Origin: Apoderus coryli
Lineage: Eukaryota > Arthropoda > Insecta > Coleoptera > Attelabidae
DNA: 64,000 nucleotides
Assembly: GCA_911728435.2 (NCBI GenBank)
Contig: OU452216.1
Location: 985,981-1,049,980 of the forward strand
Direction: 5' to 3'
Below, piece by piece: positions 51,501-57,764 of this stretch; the stretch's first letter is position 1; each line of letters opens with the position of its first letter. The notes under the pieces were generated by a model, which searched no databases, was not told the origin of the DNA, and was given only the letters and a program-made list of their open reading frames with translations. The translations under genes and the position numbers were made by a program.

Positions 51501-54500
51501 ACTTCACTTCGTGTCGGAACGTTTTATCTCTCTGTCGACAAAGCAATTCGCCGCACTTGTAATTGTATTATAGTATCTTATAGTATATATATAGATATAG
51601 TATAACATAGTAGCGGGCCAGAATGTGGCTGGGATTGCGACGAGTCGATGCCGTTTTTAGCGTCTACTGAACCTTCTTATCTATAGTTATTATTCTATGC
51701 TATTAGTATTCACTAGATGGAAAGAGCATATAAAAATAAAGAAATCAGTGAAAACCGGAAGTCTTTATCTTTTTCCTGTCCATGTAAATGACTGAATATA
51801 TTTTTGCCTAAAGCAAAGACCGTCAATGATCAACATCTCTATCCATGTAACTCCGCAACCCGTTCCTAAAATTATCAATATCTTCGTCAAAAAAAATCAA
51901 TTCTCTATGTACCTATGTCATACAAATTGGTTCATCCGCATGCTCGGCATGCTCCGTCGACAGGCGCCCTTTCTTCATAGTTGGTTCGATGAAATGTAAC
52001 CTCGAATAAGTAACTATTGTGAGAATTAAATTGGGGGACTCGAATATTTATCGTTGTCAGAAGATGAGGACAATCAATTAATGCATTCAGCAATTTGAAA
52101 ATAAATATCTGACCCGCGCAAACTCTGCGAGTGAGGAGCGATTGCAAGTCGAAGGTGGAGAAGTATACTATGATCAAAACCCCTCACAGGGAAGTGACCA
52201 TTAACCTTGGAGAATAAATATTTTTAATGTCAAATATAATTAATATATTTGTCAAATTAGTCTGGATTTATTTTTTTTTTGTGATACATTTGGTTTTTCT
52301 GCGGGGCCTTATTTGAAATCGGTGCAACTTTCCGTGTACGCAAATGCCGTCATTTGCGATTACAAAATGGTGCACGGCTTATTTGAAATGCACTACGAGC
52401 GATATGAATTTGTACCACTCGCAACTTTTGCGCATGGGGGTATACCGATCGCAAGTCAACTTTCGTACACGCAATGCATGACAAGACGTCAGTTTATTTT
52501 ATTTTTGACATTTCACATCAAATAAATTTTAATTTTGATTATCGCGTGGTGGATCTTTTAATAATTTTGTTAGTTTAAAAGTTCTTTTTTGAGTTATTTC
52601 AGTTGGTGTATGTTTTAAATATGAATTTTAAAAGATAATAATGTATTGCCTGGTCTTGAAGTGGCGGGATGTTAATTGGAATGGGTTTTTCAGTAAAATA
52701 ATGAAAATATCAATCTGTATAAGGTATTCGATAAGAGAGTCTGTTGAAGTTTCCTTTGTAGTAGGATTGCTTGATACAACTGAAAAACTTTCATTTCGTA
52801 TGTCGAGAAAACGTTACTTAAATTTATTGTGTATAATTTGAAGATAATCTAATGCTAGGAAGTCAGGAAGTAAAAAGTGACATTATTCTCAACAGTTTAT
52901 TTTTAGCTGTATATAGGTATATTAAATTATACACAATGATAATAATAAATATGTACATAATTACTACGTTGAGTATTAAATAAATTACTAATAAAAACAA
53001 TCCCGAAAAATTTATCATATATCAATTTAAAAAATTCTAACCTTAAAACATCAAACCAATAACAAATATATGTCATCGAAAACATAGAATCAGAAAGCTA
53101 CGTAGTTTTCTTATTCTATGTCGAAATTTCATAAAATCCAAACACTTGATTGGTTGATCTCTACAAAGATAACTGGCAACGTAGCGAGTGAGTGCATCTT
53201 TTGCATGCACGCAAGTAGGGATGCACACGTTTAGTCGCAATTTCAAATAAAGCTATTCGCCCAAAACAAGTTGCGCATACGAACAAATTAACGCAACTTT
53301 GCATGCACGTAAATATTTGCGATCGATTCAAATAAAGCCCCCCTGAACTACAAAAGCCAGCCCAACGAAGAAGCATTTGATTTGTTGGCGGTTATTTCGA
53401 GTGCTTCAAAAATGCTTTGATGCTTTGCAAGGATCCCTGCGCTTAGATATCCGCAAAGGCGATCCTATAAATGTCTTTATAAGATTGGCAAATCGTTTAC
53501 GAACGTGTGGAAGTATTCGGCGACCATTCCAAAGAAGGAGTTGTACCGGTTTCTCGGAAATAAATGTTGTTAATATTCTGAGATATATATAAGTTAACTC
53601 ACATACCCGCATTAGAGAAATGGTGCAAGTACGGAATAGTTCACAAAATTTTAAAAGATCACAAAATAATAGATCCACAGACTAATTTGACAAATATATT
53701 AATTATATTTGACATTGACATTAACTTCGTTGCCAGAACAACATGAGTGTTTTTTTATCACAACCCACTATTCATTTTATACAAATCTATTGAATGAAAA
53801 GATAGAGACTTCCGGTGTTCACTGTTTTTTTTTTTATTTTTGCATGTTCTTTGCATTTAGTGAATACTAATAGTGCCATTTCATTTCTTTCTAAGCAAAT
53901 TGACAAAATCAGAAACATTGTTGTATAGCTCTATCTAGCGGATATATATAAAAACAAATAAAATCACCAATATTTTTTTGATGAATCATCACCTTTATAC
54001 TGAGCTTAATTTTATTAAAATCAGACCATCCATAAGACAGTTAGAAAACATTTTACAAACCAACATTCTTCGACTACTGCACCATTTATTGAAGATAGGA
54101 AAAAAAGGGTTTTATGAAAAAGATTTAGAATTATAGTTAGAACATTCTCATTTAGCACTTACGTAATATAAGTATATTTTTAAGTAAACAGTCTGTTTCA
54201 ATTTAGAGTTAGATTTACGCCCTCTAGCGGATATTTTAGGTAATTATTTTCCAGCGATTTGTCATAGCCACTTTGTTAATAAAAATAATCCCTGAAATTA
54301 AATGCCCAGTAGTTTCGGAGATATGATATTGGAAGAGTTTTGTATATTTTCTATATAAAATAATACACAATAATTATTATATCGATAATTCTGGACTTTT
54401 TGGGATTCCACAAGAAATTACATTTTAAAATGTATCAAATTCTCTAACATCAGCAATAAGTAGTATTATTTTACAAGCACGGAATAGTACTACCTGCATA

Positions 54501-54809
54501 CAAATTTGTTAGAATATACCTATTTGATATAAATTAAATTTTCAGGACTCGGAGATTCAATTACAACCTGTTGACTTGAATGTGAAATTGCAACCAACAG
54601 AGTCAAAGTTTTTTAAACCCATGAATATCGGTATCAATGAAAATGTAGACAGTCTATCTCAGAAAACTGAAAATCAGCCAATATTTAAGACACCAGAAAC
54701 CGGTAATACTCAGACACCACGTCCAGAAGATCCAAACTCGATTTTTAGATGTGGCTTCGGTTTTATGGATTCATTGTTTCAATCCAGACAAACAAATATC
54801 GATGCAGCG
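33464..54809 (+). CDS. Split coiled-coil host gene, six exons (unrecognised)
   Basis: Exons 33464-33551, 39317-39443, 42926-43421, 45232-45271, 47200-47741 and 54546-54809 have GT..AG borders. Their phases chain without a break (88+127+496+40+542+264 = 1557 nt, 519 codons). No stop occurs; an AAC..GCG|GTAAGT donor at 54810 shows that at least one more exon lies further right. Residues 1-245 are helical and charged with heptad spacing (KQLHNIKP, VDKELKEVEKEELKIIREMQ), so a coiled coil is likely. Residues 245-519 are Ser/Asn/Gln-rich and probably disordered, with K-F-L/F-K-P repeats (KSKFLKPKLR and ESKFFKPMN) and a CGFGFMDSLFQ motif near the end. No signal peptide or membrane segment is seen. 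I do not recognise the family. The layout resembles rapidly evolving chromosome or synaptonemal proteins, but that is only a guess. Confidence 0.75.
33552..35632. other. Intron 1, left part
   Basis: Contains a GGTA microsatellite (33667-33692), the two R3 repeat units at 34740-35085 and long A/T runs. No exon-like stretch was found. Confidence 0.5.
34740..35085 (+). repeat. R3 repeat, two units in tandem
   Basis: Units starting near 34752 and 34896 (about 144 bp apart) share TATAGTT.TGATATA..ATAACCTA.AAA, TTCACATAGG, TTC..AAATAGT and GTCAAAAA words. The second unit is longer and matches 46548-46740 more closely. Confidence 0.75.
35633..36963 (-). mobile_element. Complete mariner element
   Basis: 1331 bp between TA duplications (35631-35632 and 36964-36965). 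Terminal inverted repeats of 29 bp start CGAGGTCTGTTCAAAAAGT and differ at one position. It holds an intact transposase gene on the minus strand and lies in intron 1 of the split gene, opposite in direction. Confidence 0.95.
35762..36760 (-). CDS. Mariner transposase
   Basis: 332 codons, close to the usual 340-350 for mariners, from ATG 36760 to TGA. The N-terminal HTH_48-type region holds NKIKCNQVCEMLQRAYGE (18-35) and SVYEWYKRFQDGRE, followed by ERSGRPSTS. A second HTH region (TIREVADEVSISVGS) precedes FVPKLLNFDQK, the position of the usual WVPHEL linker. The catalytic triad is D158 (TGDETWVYGYD), D253 (HHDNAPAHSS) and D288 (YSPDIAPCDFF), spaced DD34D as in true mariners. The protein cuts and pastes the element at TA sites. 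No stop or frameshift is seen, so it may be active. The start is supported by the conserved N-terminal order. Confidence 0.96.
   Translation of the reverse strand: MEELKSQRICIKFCVKNKIKCNQVCEMLQRAYGESAMKKTSVYEWYKRFQDGREDVEDDERSGRPSTSIIDENVGKVEKMIMDDRRITIREVADEVSISVGSCHHIFSKVLGMKRVAAKFVPKLLNFDQKNKRITIAQELLNDVNDDPNLLERVITGDETWVYGYDVETKAQSSTWKHSTSPRVKKARQVRSNVKVLLTVFFDYNGIVHKELLPKGQTVNKEYYLEVMRRLREAIRKKRPDLWKNNSWVLHHDNAPAHSSLLIRDFLAKNKTLIMPQPPYSPDIAPCDFFLFPKLKRPMKGQRFSSIEEIKAESLRVLQSITKSDYQGCFED
37121..37172 (-). ncRNA. Hammerhead-like motif (decayed)
   Basis: On the minus strand CTGATGA (37170-37164), a GAAGC..GTTC stem-like stretch and CCGAAAAT (37145-37138) follow in hammerhead order. The first core strand is perfect. 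The second reads GAAAA rather than GAAAC, and stems I and III are not evident. Confidence 0.25.
37283..38895. mobile_element. Foldback/MITE with ~375-450-bp inverted arms
   Basis: Left arm 37283-37736 and right arm 38518-38895 are inverted copies at roughly 85-90% identity. They start TACAGG(G/A)TGT(C/A)CGGAAATG and are flanked by TA on both sides (37281-37282 and 38896-38897). The right arm lacks an ~80-bp block and some smaller pieces. Repeat R1 (copy B) is nested between the arms. No transposase frame exists. The ends resemble those of the element at 55753-57750, so a Tc1/mariner-like enzyme may mobilise it. It lies in intron 1 of the split gene. Confidence 0.85.
37929..38510 (-). repeat. 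Dispersed repeat R1, copy B (nested)
   Basis: Reverse complement of copy A at 24901-25490, including the perfect hairpin (38019-38081). It sits inside the foldback element 37283-38895. Confidence 0.85.
38896..39316. other. Intron 1, right end, with LINE scraps
   Basis: AAATATCACATTTGGGAATCATATAGAAAATG and AGGCTTTATTTATAGAAATG at 39145-39233 look like the post-RT part of a LINE (the DLGVTFD..L.F..HI and R..GFI.RN region), with frames broken. It leads into the exon 2 acceptor TTTCTAG at 39316. Confidence 0.4.
39317..39443 (+). CDS. Split gene exon 2
   Basis: Acceptor ATTTCTAG|GT; coding LKSSCKWLESEISRNKLDN and onward to KPCIQ; donor CAAGT|GTATGT. It enters in phase 1 and leaves in phase 2. 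A donor two bases earlier (CAA|GTGTAT) paired with the acceptor at 42932 would also keep frame. Confidence 0.7.
39830..41230 (-). pseudogene. Decayed RTE-like LINE RT fragment
   Basis: Minus-strand frames contain NARQIQEKSREQNHPLYMGF then DLVKAFDSANRGALWRILK (40626-40800) and TTGVKQGCVIAPTLFLMFVV (about 40520-40570). ARQLQEK.RE.....Y..F.DL.KAFD and GV.QGCV.AP.LF are the signature of RTE-type RTs. Stops and frameshifts are frequent, and the base composition is noticeably less AT-rich than its surroundings. The clade call is moderate. It lies in intron 2 of the split gene. Confidence 0.6.
41231..41482. other. Intron 2 spacer between two LINE relics
   Basis: Less AT-rich sequence, probably the decayed 5' side of the RTE-like relic. 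No readable protein. Confidence 0.35.
41483..42424 (+). pseudogene. Decayed CR1-like LINE fragment with (AAAT)n tail
   Basis: The plus strand gives YGFQSGKSTEPNFLEFTDFL then HTLYTDFSKAFDRINHDLLV (41540-41700). A shifted RPVKVTSGVPGGSYLGP (41790-41843) follows, then C-terminal pieces (LSIFYKIINSSILLSQIGL; RRLLISDFHNCSAI..). The tail is GAATAAATAAATAAATT at 42405-42424. The sequence up to TATTGTAATAATGGACTTGG matches the 3' end of the element at 60207-62165, so the two are the same family. It is 5'-truncated, with a deletion around the FADD box. Confidence 0.75.
42630..42790. repeat. Arm fragment related to the 55753-57750 transposon
   Basis: CAGTGGCGTACCATTTTATT, GTACGCACTCCACTGGTAGAAG, AAAATAATATT and CTTTGTAATGAAGCATTT echo words of the long TIR at 57440-57690 (CCAGTGGCG, GTACGCACGCCACTG, AATAATATT, GTAACGAAGCATTT). 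It is a diverged solo arm or related MITE. Confidence 0.55.
42926..43421 (+). CDS. Split gene exon 3
   Basis: Acceptor TTTATTACAG|TG; the frame runs QNMVNEMESSLNPLQEY to GFGKFVMPQLEE; donor GAGGAG|GTAAGA. It is the longest coiled-coil block of the protein and leaves in phase 0. Confidence 0.8.
43517..44818 (+). repeat. 649-bp tandem duplication in intron 3
   Basis: Unit 1 (43517-44165) and unit 2 (44166-44818) both start TCTTCCCGAGAAGACGTGGG and run in parallel, sharing AAACAGAGGGTTATTGATCT and CTTTGGCTGGTTTTGCCTTC, to the end GACTCAAGACGATAGCAG.AA. Identity is about 92-95% by eye, with small indels. No reading frame is conserved between the units. Confidence 0.93.
44819..45231. other. Intron 3 remainder
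   Basis: GTTATTTTACGGACACCCTGTATA at about 44960-44985 looks like one end of a TACAGGGTGTCC-type repeat. No partner end was found. There is no exon-like sequence before the acceptor at 45231. Confidence 0.45.
45232..45271 (+). CDS. Split gene exon 4 (40 nt)
   Basis: Micro-exon with acceptor GTAGTTTCAG|AT and donor AATG|GTAAGT, encoding IQNKDCAPENDTN. It is supported mainly by phase (0 in, 1 out) bridging exons 3 and 5. Confidence 0.6.
45751..46512. mobile_element. 762-bp near-complete palindrome (foldback MITE)
   Basis: TACAATGTGTCCACTGAGAG at the left end matches the reverse complement of the right end (TACAATGTGTCCACGGATAG). TA flanks both sides. Arms of about 370 bp stay paired almost to the centre: GGAAGAGGAAAAACTTTTT, GAAACTACAATTTC..ATACC, GCACAATTGGTGTAATAAAT. 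Each arm also holds GATATACCCTGTATAGTAAT / ATTACTGTACAGGGTATATC words that can pair locally. There is no coding capacity. It sits in intron 4 of the split gene. Confidence 0.9.
46548..46740 (+). repeat. R3 repeat, third unit
   Basis: TATAGTTTTGATATAAGATA, ACCTACAAAATGCAGCATA and CATAGGCGTTCATAAATAGT, with AATTAGACTGTAAAAAT, match 34893-35085 at roughly 85%. Confidence 0.8.
46799..46840 (+). ncRNA. Hammerhead-like motif (one core change)
   Basis: CTGATGA at 46803-46809 is a perfect first core strand. A GGG..TCC stem II candidate follows, then GAGAC (46827-46831, expected GAAAC), with CATGTC supplying a possible two-pair stem III ending in the usual GUC cleavage triplet. Confidence 0.3.
47200..47741 (+). 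CDS. Split gene exon 5
   Basis: Acceptor AATTTTCAG|AC; donor GAATAAT|GTAAGT. It encodes the hydrophilic region (FLKTSDDSGSSSKVRIL, FQLMKSKFLKPKLRSNSSKT, Asn/Gln/Ser-rich tail). It enters in phase 1 and leaves in phase 0. Confidence 0.8.
48028..49240 (-). pseudogene. 5'-truncated LINE fragment with (ATT)n tail
   Basis: On the minus strand: GGQVDVIYTDFAKAFDTINH (about 49140-49215), SSGVPQGSNLGPLLFLIFIN (49021 on), MLFADDMKIF (about 48900-48930), the CEENRLNLNSS block, then SKLEYCSLIWFSYYN and VQRKFLKYLCFKTDG (48686-48255). The frame is broken at least twice. The tail is a run of ATT units at 48030-48052 on the plus strand. The motif set matches the CR1/Jockey superfamily. It lies in intron 5 of the split gene. 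Confidence 0.8.
49241..49600. other. Intron 5 spacer
   Basis: GTACCGGGTGTACAGCTAAG at 49519 resembles other TA-flanked repeat ends. Nothing else is recognised. Confidence 0.35.
49601..50936 (+). mobile_element. 5'-truncated LINE with intact ORF2 C-terminus
   Basis: Carries the RT-to-end part of ORF2 (49614-50597), a ~300-nt 3' UTR and a (TTA)n tail at 50908-50927. The start is an abrupt truncation within RT. The TAA-type tail is reminiscent of the I group. It lies inside intron 5 of the split gene, directly next to the foldback that begins at 50937. Confidence 0.8.
49614..50597 (+). pseudogene. LINE ORF2 C-terminal half, frame open
   Basis: 327 codons remain open: QRGVPQGSILGPLLFSLYTS, then the catalytic CQLFADDSQIY (about 43-53), LNPSKCAVMLFGRRK, AARNLGLILDNGLRFEQH, SKFNHCDLVYGPCL and the C-terminal PPIHRTGIFERSFTYDIANV before the stop. 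Endonuclease, the RT fingers and the first catalytic Asp are missing. The absence of stops suggests the truncated insertion is fairly recent. Confidence 0.85.
51131..51314. repeat. 48-bp tandem repeat (x3) plus inverted copy
   Basis: GAAACTTAGAAAACATTTTA starts units at 51181, 51229 and 51277 (period 48). The inverted copy CCGAAGAATATTGGTTTGTA..TTCTTAT occupies 51131-51171. The opposite arm of the foldback (about 54030-54080) has only one unit, so the expansion is private to this arm. Confidence 0.93.
52668..52955 (+). repeat. Dispersed repeat R2, copy 2
   Basis: Parallels 18636-18952 over almost its full length (ATTGGAATG.GTTTTTCAGT, GTGTATAATTTGAAGAT, CAGTTTATTTTTA), with about 75-80% identity. 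It lies inside the 50937-54260 foldback. Confidence 0.75.
54546..54809 (+). CDS. Split gene exon 6
   Basis: Acceptor TAAATTTTCAG|GA; donor GCAGCG|GTAAGT. It encodes LQPVDLNVKLQPTESKFFKP, then FKTPETGNTQTPRPEDPNS and FRCGFGFMDSLFQSRQ. Phase 0 at both ends. The following exon is not found before 64000. Confidence 0.75.
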
Positions 54810-55752
54810 GTAAGTGGCTGTGTTTACTTGCTGTACCAGCGATTTATATTATATGAAAAACTTTTATTATTGGGGCTCATTTAACAAAACAAGACGCTTA
54901 TAATCGATCAATAGAAGCTTTGGCGTAGAACAATAAACTAAAACACGTTTTACCACTTTACCAAAACACTTTTATATTCTCGACGCGCGTTTCGCTAACA
55001 ATGTTAAAATCCTGAGGGGAGAATTAAAACTAAACACCGTCCATCTTATATACTAGGTATACCAGGGCGACGAGCTCTAATATTGGTCGCCTCGCTACCA
55101 ATGAGAGGGCGGTACGTCACAATATATTAAAGAATACAAAATACTATTAGCACAGCTAATATACAAACAGCTCGATCACTCTTGTCTTTTTCTCTGGCGT
55201 GAACGGTTTGCGTCGATCCCCTCGCGCAATCTCTATGCTCCGCCCGTTAGAGGAAAAGATGTCTGACGTGCACTCGGGTATAACTTATTGTACGCTTAGC
55301 CGTCATAGTCGTGCATATAACACACATACGTTTGTGATTTGAACATGGTGTTTTATTTTTGTTTTTAATAATAAGTAAAATGAGTGACAAAAAACCATCA
55401 GAACATCATTTAAGAGTTAGAATTACACTTTAAAAACAATTAATGGAAATTTTAGAAATGCTAACAAAAATAAGCTAACAATATGTAGACATTTGCAACA
55501 TGTAAGGCCCTTTTATTGGTACAAAATATAGGTATTATAATAATTCATTTTATTGTAATATACGTAGGTGTAAGTACATTTTTATTTTGATTTTTTTTTC
55601 ATTTACTTTTTTTGTGTTAGTGAAAAATTAATTTCTTTTTTATTATAACATAATAATGAAATTTTACAATCTACTTCATAATATGAGTATTCAGTAAATT
55701 GGTTGAGTGTATTTAAACTTGAAAGTGAAGTGTACATTGGCATTTACACTTA
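54810..55752. other. Spacer with hammerhead-like repeat
   Basis: A less AT-rich block (54960-55260) containing CGACGCGCGTTTCGC and GGTCGCCTCGCTACCAATGA looks like a small non-coding retroelement. The rest is AT-rich without features. Confidence 0.4.
54976..55024 (-). ncRNA. Hammerhead-ribozyme-like motif, best of five
   Basis: Read on the minus strand: stem I 5' strand ATTCTC (55024-55019), core CTCAGGA (one change from CTGANGA, at G5), stem II TTAAC.ATT.GTTAG, core GAAAC (54993-54989), then stem III with loop GCGC, GTC cleavage triplet, and stem I 3' strand GAGAAT (54981-54976). Six stem I pairs and the GAAACGCGCGTC block are exactly the layout of known type I hammerheads. The G5 change probably inactivates it. 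Confidence 0.5.
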
Positions 55753-57750
55753 TACAGGGTGGTCCAACTTTTACCTGCATAAATTTCAGAATCGATAGAT
55801 AATCGACAAATAATGTGAGTTTGGTTAATAAACTATGTGCGAAAAATGCTTCGTTACGAAGTTACAGGGTGTTGAAATTTAAGAAATAAATTCGAATTTT
55901 ATTAATATATTTATAACCAATTGAGATCTTTCAATGAAATTTGGCACGTGTGGAGAGGTAATCTAGCTTCATTTTTTCATGTAATAATATTATTTTTATT
56001 TCCACCAGTGGCGTGCGTACGGCTACCGATTGCGACATTTTTAATGAAAAAACAGATACGCCACTGGTTTATCTCAAAATGAAAATCATAATTGCAATTG
56101 AATAATAATTTAAAAGAAAAAAGTACTCTTGCCTTTTTTACGTATGACGCAACATTTTCGAGTACAAAAATAAAAATCGTCTAAATTAAATGTATTGAAA
56201 ACCAACATAAAAATAACATATAATAATGCCGCGGCTATTTAGTAACCAAGAATACGGTTTTTGCGAAGAAAATGCAGTAGTATCCGCAAGGGAGTATGGA
56301 CGCAGATTCCCTAATAGACGTCATCCCACGAGAGAAGTTTTCTCTCAAGGTCATCGGGCATTTCGAGAACGAGGTTTAAATACTACTTTTAACATAAAAA
56401 ACAATAGACAGCGCCCTAGAAGAAACAATTTGACGGATGAAAGGCGTATTTTAAGAACGTTTGATCGAAATTCAAACCTAAATTCACGAAGAACTGCTGT
56501 CATGCTTAACATATCAAGGTCAACCATTCTTAAGTCACTTCATAAAGATGGTAGAAAGGCTTACCATTTTAGGGCTGTGCAAGATTTATTGCCTGAGGAC
56601 TATGTTAAAAGGCATAACTATTGCAAATGGTTATTGAATAAAGTTCAAGTAGATAGAGATTTCCTGCATAAGGTTTGCTGGACTGATGAAGCTTCATTTA
56701 CAAGAACTGATATAACGAATTACCACAACTTTCATATTTGGTCACAACACACTCCATACCAAGTGCGAGCGAAAAAGTTTCAACACCAATTCAGTGTGAA
56801 CGTGTGGCTAGGAGTAATATCCAATAATCTCCTCGGACTATTCTTTTTACCAGCTATAGGCTCTCAGCACAATTATTTTTAGACTTTTTACAGAATAATT
56901 TAAATGATTTAATGCATGACGTGCCACTTCATTTACGTGCGAATGGTTGGATTCAAATGGATGGAGCACCAGCACATTTCGGGCGGAATGTGAGAAACTA
57001 GATAACAGAGCATTACGGAAATCAATGGATTAGCCGTTTTCTTGGAGAAGTCGAAAATAACCATGATGGACCTATATCTTGACCCCCAAGGTCGCTTGAG
57101 TTGACTCCAATTGATTTCTATATTTGCGGCTACCAAAAGAAAAAGTGTATAGGGTGCCGGTCAGAAAACGCGAAGAATTAGTCTTAAAAATTCAATTCAA
57201 TTCTATCGGCCGCAATTAATAACATCACCAGAAGATGCCAATTGTGTATTGGCAATGACGATAGTCATTTTGAACCGTTTCTGTAAAAAAACAACTGGAA
57301 AATCTGTTAAAACGTGTAATGACGATTTTTATTTTTTTTACTCGAAAATGTTGCGTCATACGAAAAAAAGCCGGGAGTACTTTTTTCTTTTAAATTGAAT
57401 AAGAATTGCAGATATAATTATTATTTTGAGATAAACCAGTGGCGTATTGGTTTTTTCATTAAAAATATCGCAATCGGTAGCCGTACGCACGCCACTGCTG
57501 GAAATAAAAATAATATTATTACATGAAAAAATGACTCTAGATTACCTCTCCACACGTGCCAAATTTCATTGAAATATCTCAATTGGTTATAAAGATATTA
57601 ATAAAATTCGAATTTGTTTCTTAAATTTCAACACCCTGTAACTTTGTAACGAAGCATTTTTGGCACATAGTTTATTAACCAAACTCACATTATTTGTCGA
57701 TTATTTATCGATTCTAAAATTTATGCAGGTAAAAGTTGGACCACCCTGTA
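55753..57750 (+). mobile_element. Transposon with ~430-bp TIRs and broken transposase
   Basis: Left arm 55753-56181 and right arm 57321-57750 are inverted copies at about 93-95% identity, starting TACAGGGTGGTCCAACTTTT. TA flanks each end (55751-55752 and 57751-57752). Each arm holds CCAGTGGCGTGCGTACGG / GCCACTGG words and a second ACAGGGTGTTGAAATTT. Between the arms is a damaged IS630/mariner-like transposase. Such long TIRs are unusual for this superfamily. Confidence 0.9.
56226..57200 (+). pseudogene. IS630/mariner-like transposase (DUF4817 type), broken
   Basis: From ATG 56226 (MPRLFSNQEYGFCEENAVVS) come a DUF4817-like N-terminus (GRRFPNRRHPTREVF), an HTH region (ILRTFDRNSNLNSRRTAVML, NISRSTILKSL) and the first catalytic Asp in VCWTDEASFTR (about 155-160), with IWSQHTPYQVR and FSVNVWLGVIS after it. 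The open frame stops at 56882. A one-base shift restores a reading that holds the second Asp (IQMDGAPAHFGR) and, after two in-frame stops, PPRSLELTPIDFYICGY, where the last acidic residue lies. One frameshift and two nonsense codons therefore make it inactive. The family is widespread in insects. Confidence 0.85.
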
Positions 57751-57764
57751 TAGAGCACTAAACA

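Larger units (their letters stand above)
50937..54260. mobile_element. 3.3-kb foldback element with nested inverted repeats
   Basis: Outer arms 50937-51480 and about 53868-54260 are inverted copies. Shared words are AATCGCTGGAAAATAATT, CCGCTAGAG.GCGTAAATCTA, ATGGTGCAG, AACATTTTACAAACCAA and AGCTATACAACAATGTTTCTGA. Further inward 51705-51790 pairs with 53780-53870 (CACTAGATG..AAAGA; CCGGAAGTCT), and 52215-52265 pairs with 53670-53720 (GTCAAATATAATTAATATAT). A last inner pair is GGGGCCTTATTTGAA (52303) with TTCAAATAAAGCCCCC (53328). No transposase is present. It fills the right part of intron 5. Confidence 0.8.
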
